A DNA stretch of 64,000 nucleotides from Roseovarius sp. M141. GTDB lineage: Bacteria; Pseudomonadota; Alphaproteobacteria; Rhodobacterales; Rhodobacteraceae. Within the stretch, counting starts at the first letter, position 1; each line of letters begins with the position of its first letter. Made by a program: the position numbers and the translations under genes. Shown here one piece after another: positions 26,536 to 36,137 of this stretch. The notes under the pieces were generated by a model. The model saw only the letters and a program-made list of their open reading frames with translations, did not search any database and had not been told where the DNA came from. The stretch lies in contig NZ_VCNH01000008.1 in NCBI RefSeq assembly GCF_024355225.1, positions 372,001 to 436,000 on the forward strand. Direction: 5' to 3'.

Positions 26536-27087
26536 TTAGTAGAGGACCGCACGCCGATACGCGCGCCGGCGGGCACCGGCAAAGGAGACCGGAGTCAGCG
26601 GCATGCCGATGACGTCAATGAAGACGGACACGTCTTCACCAAGCACTGGCATTTCTCCATCGATGATCTTTACGGTGTAGTGAAGGTTTCCCTCCTCGAA
26701 CACCGGATCCTTGAGGACGACGACAACCTGCCGCAGCACGCCGTTTTCAAGGATGGAGACGTCGGCGTTTGGCGGATCAGAAAGGAAACTGTCCTTGCCC
26801 TCGCTCCAGAACGGCACGAATTTTTCCGTGCTCATATTACCGGCGATGCGCTCGGGGCGGTCCGTGAAAAACAGCGTGACCGGGCTGACGTCACGCAGGG
26901 TCAGACGGTTCTGGTCGGCGTCAAAGGCCATGGCGTCGGCGGATTGCACGAACAGGAAATCAGCATTGGCGGCGTCAGCGCTCTGAGCCACGGCCGCGCC
27001 CGGTATCAGCATCGCACCCGCCAGGCCGACAGTGCCGGTCAGAACCTGTCGGCGGCTTGTTTCAGGCCGGCTGTCGATGGAGGTCAT
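26536..27087 (-). CDS. Tat-exported protein of unknown function
   Basis: I start at the ATG complementary to 27085-27087 (AAGGAAG upstream), giving 183 residues. A twin-arginine signal is visible (TSRRQVLTGTVGLAGAMLIP, cleavage near AVAQS). The mature part contains VSPVTLFFTDRPERIAG and FVPFWSEG, and ends RRRAYRRAVLY. I do not recognise an enzyme family. Its neighbour, the exported DUF1254/DUF1214-type protein, is on the same strand. Confidence 0.7.
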   Translation of the reverse strand: MTSIDSRPETSRRQVLTGTVGLAGAMLIPGAAVAQSADAANADFLFVQSADAMAFDADQNRLTLRDVSPVTLFFTDRPERIAGNMSTEKFVPFWSEGKDSFLSDPPNADVSILENGVLRQVVVVLKDPVFEEGNLHYTVKIIDGEMPVLGEDVSVFIDVIGMPLTPVSFAGARRRAYRRAVLY

Positions 27088-27293
27088 GATGGTCTTCCTT
27101 GTAAAAGGGGGAGAACTCGACACCCCGCCAATCGAAGTGTCGGCGCAGGCTGGCACCAGGTTCCTCGCGATTATCGTCCGTTGCGGCCTTGTCGGCTTCG
27201 GTCAGGAGCGGCTCGTCGGACACGAGTATGCCTATTGCCAGAGTTCCGCGGCGAGGGACCGGCAGCTATCCGGACCCTCGGGGTGTCCGTGGC

Positions 27294-28907
27294 TCAGTTC
27301 ACGACCTCGATCTCGGTCGGCTGCCAGGATTTGTCAAAGAAACTGGGCAGCGGGCTGTAGAGGCGCAGCAGGGTAAACCAGCCCTTTTCCGAATCTGTCT
27401 GGATCCAGTTGCCGCGCTCGACGCCCTCGGGCTGTTCAGGCGAGAAGTAGATTGTCGTCGATCCATCCTCGGCCGCGACCGCCGCCGGAGATGGGTAGGT
27501 CTGACTGCCGGCACGCGGGTATTTCTGCGGCGTTTGCAGCATCGACCGGGTCTGGTTGTCATAGAGGGTAAAGGACCAGAAAGCACGCGCCGGGATATCC
27601 TTGGGCAGCGTGACCTTGTAGGTCTTGGCGCCGTCGAAAGGCGCGCCAGCGCCGTCGAGAAAGCCCATCAGGTACTGCGAGCCCACTTCAGGGATTCGCA
27701 TGATCATGCCGGGGCTGTCCAGCGTGTAGGCGTAGTAGAAGGCCGTGCGCGAATCCAGCGTACGGGCGCCCGTCGGCGGGAAGGGTTTGAACATGCCGTC
27801 TTCAAACGCGGGCGGCGGGGTTTCAAAAAACGCGCCGCCCTCGAACAGCATGTTCCCCCAGTTTGCACCCTCGTAATAGGCCCAGCCGGGATGCTGTTCG
27901 GCCCAGCGCCAGTTCAGCGATCGTCCGGCGGCCTGGCCAACCGCGGCAGCGTCGGTCAGGATCTTCTTCATCCGCTCGTCGGGTGCGAACTCCTTGCCAT
28001 TGACGATGCCGATGGCAGCGAGTTGGCCGGCAAGCTCGATGTCATAGCTGGTGGCCGGTTCATTCTGGACATTTTCGTTGATCATCTCGAAGAAGCCGTA
28101 GTCGCTGGGGGGGATGGTGTTGAACGACACCCCGGAGACCTCGTGGAATTTCATGTCCGGGGCCTTCGCGACGGCGCCGAGGCGGACCTTGCCCTCGAGC
28201 GCTTCGGCGATGCTGCTGCCATAGCCGCCGGGGGCGTAGGGATAAATCTTGGTGTTGTCCTTGATATTTTTCACGGCGGGCTCGGGATCGTTGTCCACCA
28301 AAAAGGAACGCGCGGCGTAGAGGACCTTGTTGGTCTTGGAGTGGGCGACGAAATAGCCGCCTTCGGGCAGCGGCCCGTCATAGCCGGGACCGACAAGCAG
28401 GTACTTGCCGCCCATGCCACGATCGGGGCCGGGCTTGCCGATATCAATCACCCATGAGAACCACATGTCGTTGATGGTCCCGAGTCCGTCTTTAGGCTGT
28501 TCAAGCACCATCGGCCCGTCGGTAAGATCGATGACCGAGAAGTAATAGATCGTGTCGGCATTGGCGGTCAGGAACAACGAGTCTGAGTTCATCAAGGTCG
28601 AGAAAATACTGACCTCATTGTCAGCCGCGCCGGTGCTTTCGAACCCCTTGGCGATGGCGAGGGCCGAGGCCCCGCGAAAGCTGTTGTTGTAGACCGCGAG
28701 CGCGTTGGAGAAATCCATCGCGTCAAAGACAGTCTGTGCCGTCTCGGCGCTGGGCACCCCGCCCTTGAACTCAAGTGTCCCGAGGCGGGTCTCAATGCTG
28801 TCTGGTGCGGACAGCGACTGCACGGTCTCTTTGCTGACGTCAGCAAAGCTGGCGAAAGGAACGGTTGCAGCGATCATCGCTGCAAGGGGGAGCTTTAGGG
28901 TTTTCAA
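27294..28907 (-). CDS. Exported DUF1254/DUF1214-domain protein
   Basis: I propose a TTG start (complement of 28905-28907): it has GGAGA 6 nt upstream and yields a clean signal peptide (KTLKLPLAAMIAATVPFASF-A). A start further upstream at 28964 adds a charged, non-signal segment. The ~537-residue protein has a DUF1254 region (residues ~50-200; SLFLTANADTIYYFSVIDL) and a C-terminal DUF1214 region (ARAFWSFTLYDNQTRSMLQT, ending FTLLRLYSPLPSFFDKSWQP). The function of this family is unknown; members are periplasmic and common in marine bacteria. Confidence 0.82.
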   Translation of the reverse strand: MKTLKLPLAAMIAATVPFASFADVSKETVQSLSAPDSIETRLGTLEFKGGVPSAETAQTVFDAMDFSNALAVYNNSFRGASALAIAKGFESTGAADNEVSIFSTLMNSDSLFLTANADTIYYFSVIDLTDGPMVLEQPKDGLGTINDMWFSWVIDIGKPGPDRGMGGKYLLVGPGYDGPLPEGGYFVAHSKTNKVLYAARSFLVDNDPEPAVKNIKDNTKIYPYAPGGYGSSIAEALEGKVRLGAVAKAPDMKFHEVSGVSFNTIPPSDYGFFEMINENVQNEPATSYDIELAGQLAAIGIVNGKEFAPDERMKKILTDAAAVGQAAGRSLNWRWAEQHPGWAYYEGANWGNMLFEGGAFFETPPPAFEDGMFKPFPPTGARTLDSRTAFYYAYTLDSPGMIMRIPEVGSQYLMGFLDGAGAPFDGAKTYKVTLPKDIPARAFWSFTLYDNQTRSMLQTPQKYPRAGSQTYPSPAAVAAEDGSTTIYFSPEQPEGVERGNWIQTDSEKGWFTLLRLYSPLPSFFDKSWQPTEIEVVN

Positions 28908-29189
28908 ATGACGTCTCCATTTCAAAAAAAGAAATTGCGACAAAAAGCCTTTGGAATTAGCCATTTTCACGCCGGAATGTTCCCGGCGGCGCAACTATAG
29001 AAGCCTATCGGTAGGGTATTCGCAAAAATACTTCGCTGTAAAGAAAAGTCGCCATCCGGCGCTCAGAATTGCGCCACATACCCCTATGGCGCCCGCCGTA
29101 ACGTCGCAAAAATTGCCGTCCGGGTCGCTGAAGTATAGGCGCCGACGCCTCGCAAAGTGGTCTGCCTTGGGCAAATGGAGGGATCATTT

Positions 29190-30743
29190 ATGCAAGGCCA
29201 CACACCACGAGCCATCCGGTCCGGCGGACGTTCAGCGCGACGCGCGACGCGTGAGGCGTCTGATTTCAGCATGTTGCCGGGGTTGGTGAACCAACTGCCC
29301 AATTGTGAAGTCATGGACGAGGCGCAGGTCCGCCGCATTGACGAAGCCTCAATGTCGATCCTTGAAAACGTCGGTATCGTGTTCCGCGACCCGATCGCAC
29401 TGGAGGATTGGCGCAAAGCGGGCGCCGATGTCGAGGGCGAGCTGGTGCGCCCTGATCGCGGATTGATCCGCGAGTTGATCAAGACGATCCCGAGCAATTT
29501 CACCTATCACGCCCGCAATCCCGAACGGAGCGTTCGGTTGGGTGGCAAACACGCGATGTTCATCCCGATGACCGGCGCACCCTATCTGCGCGATCTCGAC
29601 GATGTGCGCCGCAACCCGACGATGGACGATCTGGCGATGTTCCACAAGCTGGCGCATATGATGCCCGCGCTGCATTCCTCGGCGCACCACATTGTCGAAC
29701 CCTATGATCATGCGATCAGTCAGCGGCACCTGCGGATCACCTATTCGTCGATGAAACACTCCGACAAAACCTTCATGGGGATGACCACCAGCCCAAAGAA
29801 TGCCGAGGACGTGCTGGATATGTGCGCGATCCTGTTTGGCGCCGATTTCATCGACAGCCATCCGGTGGTGACGGGCAACTGCAACGCCAATTCACCGTTG
29901 GTCTGGGACGAGACGATGCTGGGCGCCATGCGTGCGTTCAACCGTCGCAACCAGCCTGTCTTGTGCTCACCATTCGTCTTGGGTGGTGCAAATACGCCTG
30001 CATCCGTGGCCCCCACCGTGGCGCAATTGAACGCCGAAGCCCTGAGCGCGCTGGCCTATACCCAGCTTATCCGCAAGGGCTGCCCCGCGATCTATGGGCA
30101 CTATCTGGCGACGGTTTCGATGAAGTCCGGCGCACCGATGGCGGGCACGCCCGAGATCAGCCTGATGAACTATATGATCGGGCAGATGGCCCGGTTCTAT
30201 GGCGTCCCATGGCGCAGTTCGACGACCTTGGGCGGCTCAAAGGTGCTGGACGCACAAGCGGGCTATGAAAGCGCGTCGACCTTGTCGGCAGTTGTCCATT
30301 CCGGGGCCAACTACATGTGGCATGCCGCAGGTTGGAACGAGGCCGGGATGCACTGCTCCACCGCCAAGTTCATTGTGGATGCCGAGCAATGTGCCATGGC
30401 CTATCGTATGGCCGAAGGTGTGCGCTGGGATGACTTTGACGAAGGCATCGCTGCCATTTCCGATGTTGGCCCCGGCGGCCATTACCTTGGCCACCCGCAT
30501 ACGCTGGAGAATTTCCAGCGTGCATTCTTTATGCCGGACATGCTGGACAACAATTCAATCGAGCAATGGCAGGCCGAAGGCAGTGTCGAAATCACCCAAC
30601 GCGCGCTGACCCGTGCCCGCAAGCTGCTCAGCGAATACCAAGAGCCAAAGCTGGATGAAGCGACCGATGAGGCCTTGCTTGCGTATATTGCGAGACGCGA
30701 ACGTGAGATACCGGAGGCGGACGCGTTGAACCAGGATTACTGA
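29190..30743 (+). CDS. MttB-family (non-pyrrolysine) methyltransferase
   Basis: The start ATG is at 29190, 7 nt after GGAGGG; the product has 517 residues. The sequence follows the trimethylamine:corrinoid methyltransferase family (MttB/MtgB): VGIVFRDPIALEDWRKAGAD near the N-terminus, GAPYLRDLDDVRRNP, and a TIM barrel with GLGG-type loops. There is no in-frame TAG, so it is a Pyl-less homologue like the glycine-betaine demethylase MtgB. Such enzymes move a methyl group from a quaternary or tertiary amine to a corrinoid protein. No corrinoid protein or reductive activase is visible here. It is followed 7 bp later by a dimethylglycine-demethylase-like gene. Confidence 0.88.
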   Translation: MQGHTPRAIRSGGRSARRATREASDFSMLPGLVNQLPNCEVMDEAQVRRIDEASMSILENVGIVFRDPIALEDWRKAGADVEGELVRPDRGLIRELIKTIPSNFTYHARNPERSVRLGGKHAMFIPMTGAPYLRDLDDVRRNPTMDDLAMFHKLAHMMPALHSSAHHIVEPYDHAISQRHLRITYSSMKHSDKTFMGMTTSPKNAEDVLDMCAILFGADFIDSHPVVTGNCNANSPLVWDETMLGAMRAFNRRNQPVLCSPFVLGGANTPASVAPTVAQLNAEALSALAYTQLIRKGCPAIYGHYLATVSMKSGAPMAGTPEISLMNYMIGQMARFYGVPWRSSTTLGGSKVLDAQAGYESASTLSAVVHSGANYMWHAAGWNEAGMHCSTAKFIVDAEQCAMAYRMAEGVRWDDFDEGIAAISDVGPGGHYLGHPHTLENFQRAFFMPDMLDNNSIEQWQAEGSVEITQRALTRARKLLSEYQEPKLDEATDEALLAYIARREREIPEADALNQDY

Positions 30744-30750
30744 GAACCTC

Positions 30751-32784
30751 ATGAAAAACGATCCTCTTCTTGAACCCTTCCAGTTGCGTCATCTTACCCT
30801 GCGCAACCGCATCATGAGCACGGCGCATGCCCCGTCCTATGAGGAAGGCGGGCATCCGCGGGATCGGTATCGGTTGTATCATGAGGAAAAGGCAAAGGGT
30901 GGCGTCGGCCTGACGATCATCGGCGGCTCCACCAATATCGCACCCGACAGCCCGTCGGTGTTTGGCCAGCTTTACGCAGGCGACGACAGCATCATCCCGT
31001 GGTTCCAAAAGCTGACGGATGGGGTACGCTCGCATGGCGCGGCTGTGATGTGCCAGATCACCCATATGGGGCGCAGGACCGCATGGGATGATGGCCATTG
31101 GTTACCGGTCGCGGGGCCTTCGGTCACACGCGAACGGGCGCATCGCTCCTTTCCCAAGGTAATGGAAACCGAGGACATCAATCGCATCATTGCCCAGTTC
31201 GCTGATGCGGCGAAACGCTGCCAGCAAGGCGGTTTTGACGGGATTGAACTGCTGTCCCACTCGCATCTTCTGGGACAGTTTCTGTCGCCGCTGATCAACA
31301 AACGTGACGACGATTACGGCGGCACGCTGGACAATCGGTTGCGGTTGACAATGCAGGTTCTGGAGGCTGTGCGCGAGGCCGTGGGGCCGGACCTCATTCT
31401 GGGTATGCGCGTCACGGGGGACGAACTGGCCAAAGGTGGACTGGATGCAGATGACTGCGTGCAGATCGCCGAAAAGATCGCCGCGACCGGCGCTGTCGAT
31501 TTCCTAAATATCCTCGCGGGCGCGCCATATGACGACCTTGGGCTGGCGGGATGGGTGCCGCCGATGGGCATGCCTTCGGCGCCGCACCTGACGGTGGCTG
31601 GCCGTATTCGCCGCGCTGTCGATCTGCCGATTTTCCATGCCGGCGGCGTGGCTGACATCGCCACGGCGCGGCATGCCGTCGCGGACGGCCATGTCGATCT
31701 GATCGGTATGACCCGCGCGCACATGGCCGATCCCTATCTGGTGGCAAAGCTGGCGCGCGGCGACGAGGATCGCATCCGCCCCTGCGTCGGCCTTGGCTAT
31801 TGCGTCGACCGCGTGAACCAAGGCAAGGCGGCTGTGTGCGGGCACAACGCGGCGACAGGGCGCGAAGCTGTAATGCCGCATCTGATCACAAATGCGGAGG
31901 CCACGAAAAAGGTCGTCGTCGTGGGCGGTGGACCCGCAGGGCTGGAGGCGGCGCGCATCTGTGCAGTGCGCGGTCACGACGTTGTATTGTTCGAAGCCAG
32001 CGCCCGTTTGGGCGGGCAGTTGAAGCTTGCAAGCACCGGCATGACCCGCCGCCAGATCTGGGGTGTCGCGGATTGGCTAATCGCCGAAGTTGCGCAGCTT
32101 GGCGTCGATATCCGCATGAATGCCTACGTCGAAGCAGAAGAGGTAGAGGCCGAGCGCCCTGACGTGGCCCTCATCGCGACAGGCGGCTGGCCTGACGCGC
32201 CCGCAATTGACGGCGCCGCGTTGACCGCCTCTTCTTGGGACGTCCTGTCGGGTGAGGCGCGTCTGCACGGTGACGTTCTGTTGTTCGATGACGTGGGTGA
32301 TCACCCTGCATTGGTCTGCGCCGACGTCATGGCGCGCATGGGCTGTGCGGTGCAGCATGTGTCACCCGACCGGGCAACTGCGCATGATCTGGGGCCGACC
32401 AACTCGGCCGTGGTGTTGCGCGACCTTGCCAAACAAGGTGTGAGCTTCACCTGCTTTCAGGACCTGATCGGTGTGGCGCAGGCGGGCAACCGAAAAGAGG
32501 TGACATTGCGCCATGTGCTGACCGGTGAAACGTCCGTGTACGTGGTCGATCATGTGGTGGTCGAACACGGGGTGACACCAATGAACGCCCTCTATCACGA
32601 GCTCAAGGCCGGATCGCGCAACCTTGGCCAGATAGATCAAACCGCGATGGTCAAAGGGCTGCCTCCGCTCAAGCCAACGCAGGAGACAGGGCAATACCTT
32701 CTCGCGCGGATCGGCGATGCGGTGGCCGGGCGTAATATCCACGCCGCCCTTTATGATGCCCTGCGGATTTGCAAGGATATCTAA
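30751..32784 (+). CDS. Old-yellow-enzyme/FAD fusion demethylase (dimethylamine/dimethylglycine dehydrogenase-like)
   Basis: The 677-residue protein has an N-terminal FMN TIM barrel (1-340), a linker Cys cluster, and a C-terminal FAD/NAD-type domain starting KKVVVVGGGPAGLEAARICA (~388). This is the trimethylamine dehydrogenase/DgcA architecture. The cluster reads Cys345-V-G-Leu348-G-Y-Cys351, then Cys363, so the second canonical 4Fe-4S ligand is Leu. I believe related betaine/methylproline demethylases share a CVGxxYC form, but cannot verify it here. The likely role is oxidative N-demethylation of a methylated amino acid, following the MttB-like step. Confidence 0.85.
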   Translation: MKNDPLLEPFQLRHLTLRNRIMSTAHAPSYEEGGHPRDRYRLYHEEKAKGGVGLTIIGGSTNIAPDSPSVFGQLYAGDDSIIPWFQKLTDGVRSHGAAVMCQITHMGRRTAWDDGHWLPVAGPSVTRERAHRSFPKVMETEDINRIIAQFADAAKRCQQGGFDGIELLSHSHLLGQFLSPLINKRDDDYGGTLDNRLRLTMQVLEAVREAVGPDLILGMRVTGDELAKGGLDADDCVQIAEKIAATGAVDFLNILAGAPYDDLGLAGWVPPMGMPSAPHLTVAGRIRRAVDLPIFHAGGVADIATARHAVADGHVDLIGMTRAHMADPYLVAKLARGDEDRIRPCVGLGYCVDRVNQGKAAVCGHNAATGREAVMPHLITNAEATKKVVVVGGGPAGLEAARICAVRGHDVVLFEASARLGGQLKLASTGMTRRQIWGVADWLIAEVAQLGVDIRMNAYVEAEEVEAERPDVALIATGGWPDAPAIDGAALTASSWDVLSGEARLHGDVLLFDDVGDHPALVCADVMARMGCAVQHVSPDRATAHDLGPTNSAVVLRDLAKQGVSFTCFQDLIGVAQAGNRKEVTLRHVLTGETSVYVVDHVVVEHGVTPMNALYHELKAGSRNLGQIDQTAMVKGLPPLKPTQETGQYLLARIGDAVAGRNIHAALYDALRICKDI

Positions 32785-32809
32785 GCCCCTTTGCTCCGCG
32801 AGGCCTCAC

Positions 32810-33775
32810 GTGACCGAAACCGGCCCTGAATCCCCCCAGCACTTCCAGTTCCTCCTGGTCGAGAATTTCTCGCATCTTGCGTTCTCCTGCGCGGTCGAGC
32901 CTTTGCGGATCGCCAATCATGTCGCCAAAGCAGAACTGTATCGTTGGTCTTTCGCGTCACAGGATGGCGAATTCGCCCGCGCCTCGAATGGATCAGAAAC
33001 CCGCGTTTCACTCAGCTTCAAGGATGCGGGCAGGGCTGATTATGTGTTCGCGTTGTCTGGTCTGGGTGTGCAAAGCGCGACAACGACCAGTCTCCTGGCA
33101 GCCCTCAGGCGTGGCCGCGCGCATGGTGCGCGCATAGGTGCGCTGTGTTCGGGTGCGTATATTCTGGCAGAAGCAGGATTGCTGGACCAGCAAAAGGCCG
33201 CCATCCATTGGGATTACCATGACAGTTTCATGGAAGAATTCCCCGAGGTGGGACTCAGCCGGAACGTTTTTGTTTCTGACGCCCCCGTCATTACCGCCTC
33301 TGGCGGGACGGCGACCGCCGATTTGATGCTGTTCCTGATTGCGCAAAGCCACGGTGATGACCTCGCGATAGAGGTGGCCGATCAGATGGTTTACAATGCC
33401 GTGCGCGATGCGGACGCGGCGCAACGCGTTTCGCTCCAATCGCGTCATGGTATCAGAAACGAACACCTGACACGCGCCATTCAATTGATGAACGACAGCA
33501 TCGATGATCCGCGTCCACCGTCGGTGATTGCGCGCGAACTTGGAATATCAGGGCGGCAGATGGAGCGCCTGTTCGGGCGCTACCTGAATTGCTCTCCCAA
33601 AAAATACTATGTCGATTTACGCCTGCAAAAGGCGCAAAGGCTTTTGGTTCAGACCGATATGTCGGTCACAGAGGTTGCCTTTGCCACGGGCTTCAATTCA
33701 CCAACGCATTTCTCCAAGACGTACCGCGTTCAATTTGGCGTCTCGCCAAAAGATCAAAGAACCAAGATCGAATAG
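32810..33775 (+). CDS. GATase1-like AraC-family regulator (GbdR/CdhR-like)
   Basis: I favour the GTG at 32810 (GAGG 6 nt upstream) over longer frames running into the upstream gene. The 321-residue protein opens HFQFLLVENFSHLAFSCAVE, has the GATase1/DJ-1 core with GALCSGAYILAEAGLLD, and a C-terminal double HTH (ELGISGRQMERLFGRYLNCS, then FATGFNSPTHFSKTYR). This subfamily includes the regulators of glycine betaine and carnitine catabolism in Pseudomonas. It closes the MttB-demethylase operon, which strongly suggests a methylated-amine inducer. Confidence 0.88.
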   Translation: MTETGPESPQHFQFLLVENFSHLAFSCAVEPLRIANHVAKAELYRWSFASQDGEFARASNGSETRVSLSFKDAGRADYVFALSGLGVQSATTTSLLAALRRGRAHGARIGALCSGAYILAEAGLLDQQKAAIHWDYHDSFMEEFPEVGLSRNVFVSDAPVITASGGTATADLMLFLIAQSHGDDLAIEVADQMVYNAVRDADAAQRVSLQSRHGIRNEHLTRAIQLMNDSIDDPRPPSVIARELGISGRQMERLFGRYLNCSPKKYYVDLRLQKAQRLLVQTDMSVTEVAFATGFNSPTHFSKTYRVQFGVSPKDQRTKIE

Positions 33776-34146
33776 AGCAAGGGCGTACCGCGCCCGTCCA
33801 AGCAGTGTTGAAATCACACCACTGCGGGACTGACTGAACCCTGAGCAAGGTGCGATGATGCCCTTCAGTCCCGCGCGGACATCATTCTTTTGCGCGGACA
33901 TAGGACTCTGGACCTCACGCGGCCAAAAGCGCCTGAAATGCATCGAAGGCCGTCACGTCGAACTCTTTCTCCTCGCACAAACGGCCCGCGACAGGGCTGG
34001 CGGGATGAAAGCCGTAGCAAAGCACCCAACCTCTGGGAATGGGCGTGTTTGCCGAGTGTGTTCGCCCTGCATTCAGCGGTTTTGGCAGGGCAGGTCACAC
34101 CATTTTTGTAACGCTGCCCGTCTCAGGTTTCCAAAGCCAATATGGA
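33776..34146. other. Intergenic region with long inverted repeat and a possible gene remnant
   Basis: GCGGGACTGA (33824-33833) and TCAGTCCCGC (33865-33874) form perfect 10-bp arms around a 31-nt spacer. On the minus strand, 33915-34091 reads as an uninterrupted coding-like tail (contains GWVLCYGFHPASPVAG, ends TAFDAFQALLAA then TGA) with no start codon; it may be the 3' end of a deleted gene. I do not recognise it. Confidence 0.35.
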
Positions 34147-36027
34147 TCAGCCAATTGCTGCGCCATCGTCGCGCCAGACGGCAATGACCGACGAACGCGG
34201 CTTGCCGACATTGTCGGGCCACGAACCGCCCGGATGCTGGATGCCTACAATGGCTGTCTTGCGGTCGGGTGACCATGTCAAGCCAGTCACCTCGGCGCCA
34301 TTGGGCGCGGTAAGAAAGCGTGCGATCTCTCCGGTTTCGGGGTCACCAACCAGCATCTGATTGTTCCCCTGACCTTCGAACTCGCCCTCGTTGCTGTCGT
34401 CGCCATCTGTCTGGATCCACAGCATGCCGTCAGAGGAAAATGCCATGCCGTCGGGCGAATTGAACATGTTACCTTCGTTCACGTTGTCAGAGCCGGCATA
34501 CTTGTTATCGTAAATGGCGGGATTGCCTGCCATGACATACAGATCCCACGTGAAATCAACCGCACCATGATCTTCGCCGGTGGGACGCCAGCGAACAATC
34601 TGACCAAAATTATTGGTCTCGCGAGGGTTGGGACCGTCGACCGGCGTTTCGTCACCGCCTGCGTTCGGCTTGACGCCACGATTCTTGTTGTTGGTCAGTG
34701 CGCAATACGCCTCGACGCGCAGCGGATTGACTGCGATCCATTCGGGGCGGTCCATCGTCGTCGCCCCGACCTTGGAGCCAGCCATGCGGGCGAACACCAG
34801 CATCTCGGCCATGTCCATACCGGTCGTTTCGGGCGTCAGCGGGAGCCACTCGCCGGACATATCGTCGTTAAACTTTGCTACGTACAGCGTGCCGTCGTTT
34901 AGCAGGCCGTCGGTTGGCTGACCTTCCGTCCACGTCCTGTTGGAAACGTATTTATAGATAAACTCACCGCGCTCATCATCGCCCATGTATACGACAATCC
35001 GGCCATCGCTGGCTTGCACCATCTCGGCATTCTCGTGCTTGAAACGCCCCAAAGCAGTGTGTTTGACAGGGGTGGATTGTGGGTCCAACGGATCGATTTC
35101 GGTTACCCATCCATGGCGGTTTGGCTCGTTCGGCTCCTTGGAAAGATCGAACCGCTCATCGAATTTTTCGTAGGCATAGCGACCTTCACCCCCGATACCG
35201 TAGCGGGTTTCGCCCTCGGTCGGCTGACGCTCACCCGTGACGCCAAAGTAACCATTGAAGTTTTCTTCGCAGGTTAGATAGGTGCCCCACAGCGTCTTGC
35301 CAGAACCGCAATTGTTCATCGTGCCTCTGGGGGATTTACCTTCGGGATCCGCGTTGGTGCGAACAAGGTCCGAACCATCGGCTGGCCCATCCATGGTCAT
35401 TAGCGTTTCATGCGTAATGCGCCGGTTATAAGGGCTATCCACAACAACCTGGTATCCGTCGCCCTGATCCGAGATTTCTAGAACAGTCACGCCCTGTATA
35501 TTCTTTAGCATCTGCACCTGATCGGCAGATTGCGGCACACCGCCGGTGTCGGCTGGCAGGTTGATCTCGGGGTTCGCGTATTCTGAGTTGATCGTCAGGA
35601 TGATCTTGTCGCCATCGACAAACGTTTCCATCCCGTCTGTGTTTTCGCCAAAGACCCTGTCCGACAAGCCAGCCGGGACGCCGCTTTCGGGCGAATAGGC
35701 CCCCTCGGCGTCCGAAAAGAGCGCGTCGCCCCAGCGCACCAGAACTTTCCACTGATAGCCTTGCGGTACATGCAATTCGAAATCGGTGGCAATGCCAATG
35801 GGCTGGAACGCAAATGCAGATGCCTGCGCCCGCGCAGACGTGGCTGAACTGAACAGGCCCGCCCCCATTACGGCGGCTCCCGATCCAAATACCAGGGCCC
35901 CGCCCAAGAACCCACGACGCGAGAGCGAGCGTTCGACAATAGCGTCAAAGCCGTTGTTATCCGGGCGCGGGTCGCGCAGTTCGTCGTATTCGTCCCAAGA
36001 GAGATTTGCGATATCTTGATGTTTCAT
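34147..36027 (-). CDS. phoX: PhoX-family alkaline phosphatase
   Basis: The start is the ATG complementary to 36025-36027, giving 626 residues. The N-terminus opens MKHQDIANLSWDEYDELRD, as in marine PhoX proteins, and carries a twin-arginine signal (SRRGFLGGALVFGSGAAV, 36-). The body has the PhoX beta-propeller features GTMNNCGSGKTLWGTYLTCE (CxxCGxG-like iron-ligand region) and TSPDGMAF-type motifs (NSPDGMAFSSDGMLW). PhoX is a periplasmic Ca/Fe-dependent phosphomonoesterase for scavenging organic phosphate in seawater. A damaged phoD lies directly upstream on the same strand. Confidence 0.92.
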   Translation of the reverse strand: MKHQDIANLSWDEYDELRDPRPDNNGFDAIVERSLSRRGFLGGALVFGSGAAVMGAGLFSSATSARAQASAFAFQPIGIATDFELHVPQGYQWKVLVRWGDALFSDAEGAYSPESGVPAGLSDRVFGENTDGMETFVDGDKIILTINSEYANPEINLPADTGGVPQSADQVQMLKNIQGVTVLEISDQGDGYQVVVDSPYNRRITHETLMTMDGPADGSDLVRTNADPEGKSPRGTMNNCGSGKTLWGTYLTCEENFNGYFGVTGERQPTEGETRYGIGGEGRYAYEKFDERFDLSKEPNEPNRHGWVTEIDPLDPQSTPVKHTALGRFKHENAEMVQASDGRIVVYMGDDERGEFIYKYVSNRTWTEGQPTDGLLNDGTLYVAKFNDDMSGEWLPLTPETTGMDMAEMLVFARMAGSKVGATTMDRPEWIAVNPLRVEAYCALTNNKNRGVKPNAGGDETPVDGPNPRETNNFGQIVRWRPTGEDHGAVDFTWDLYVMAGNPAIYDNKYAGSDNVNEGNMFNSPDGMAFSSDGMLWIQTDGDDSNEGEFEGQGNNQMLVGDPETGEIARFLTAPNGAEVTGLTWSPDRKTAIVGIQHPGGSWPDNVGKPRSSVIAVWRDDGAAIG

Positions 36028-36137
36028 GGCAGTGGCTTCCTGACGTGACTCTGTATTGAATCGGCCTTTGTCACCAGGTGACTTCAGGCCGTGTAAAACT
36101 TGAACTTTTCCGTTTCGGCACGAGGGGCGCGACGTAT

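Noticed and set aside
27189..28457. 422-codon plus-strand frame
   Set aside because: Antisense to the DUF1254/DUF1214 gene; no ribosome site and no recognisable family.
29190..30743. Possible pyrrolysine-containing MttB
   Set aside because: The frame is continuous without an in-frame TAG, so this is a Pyl-independent homologue.
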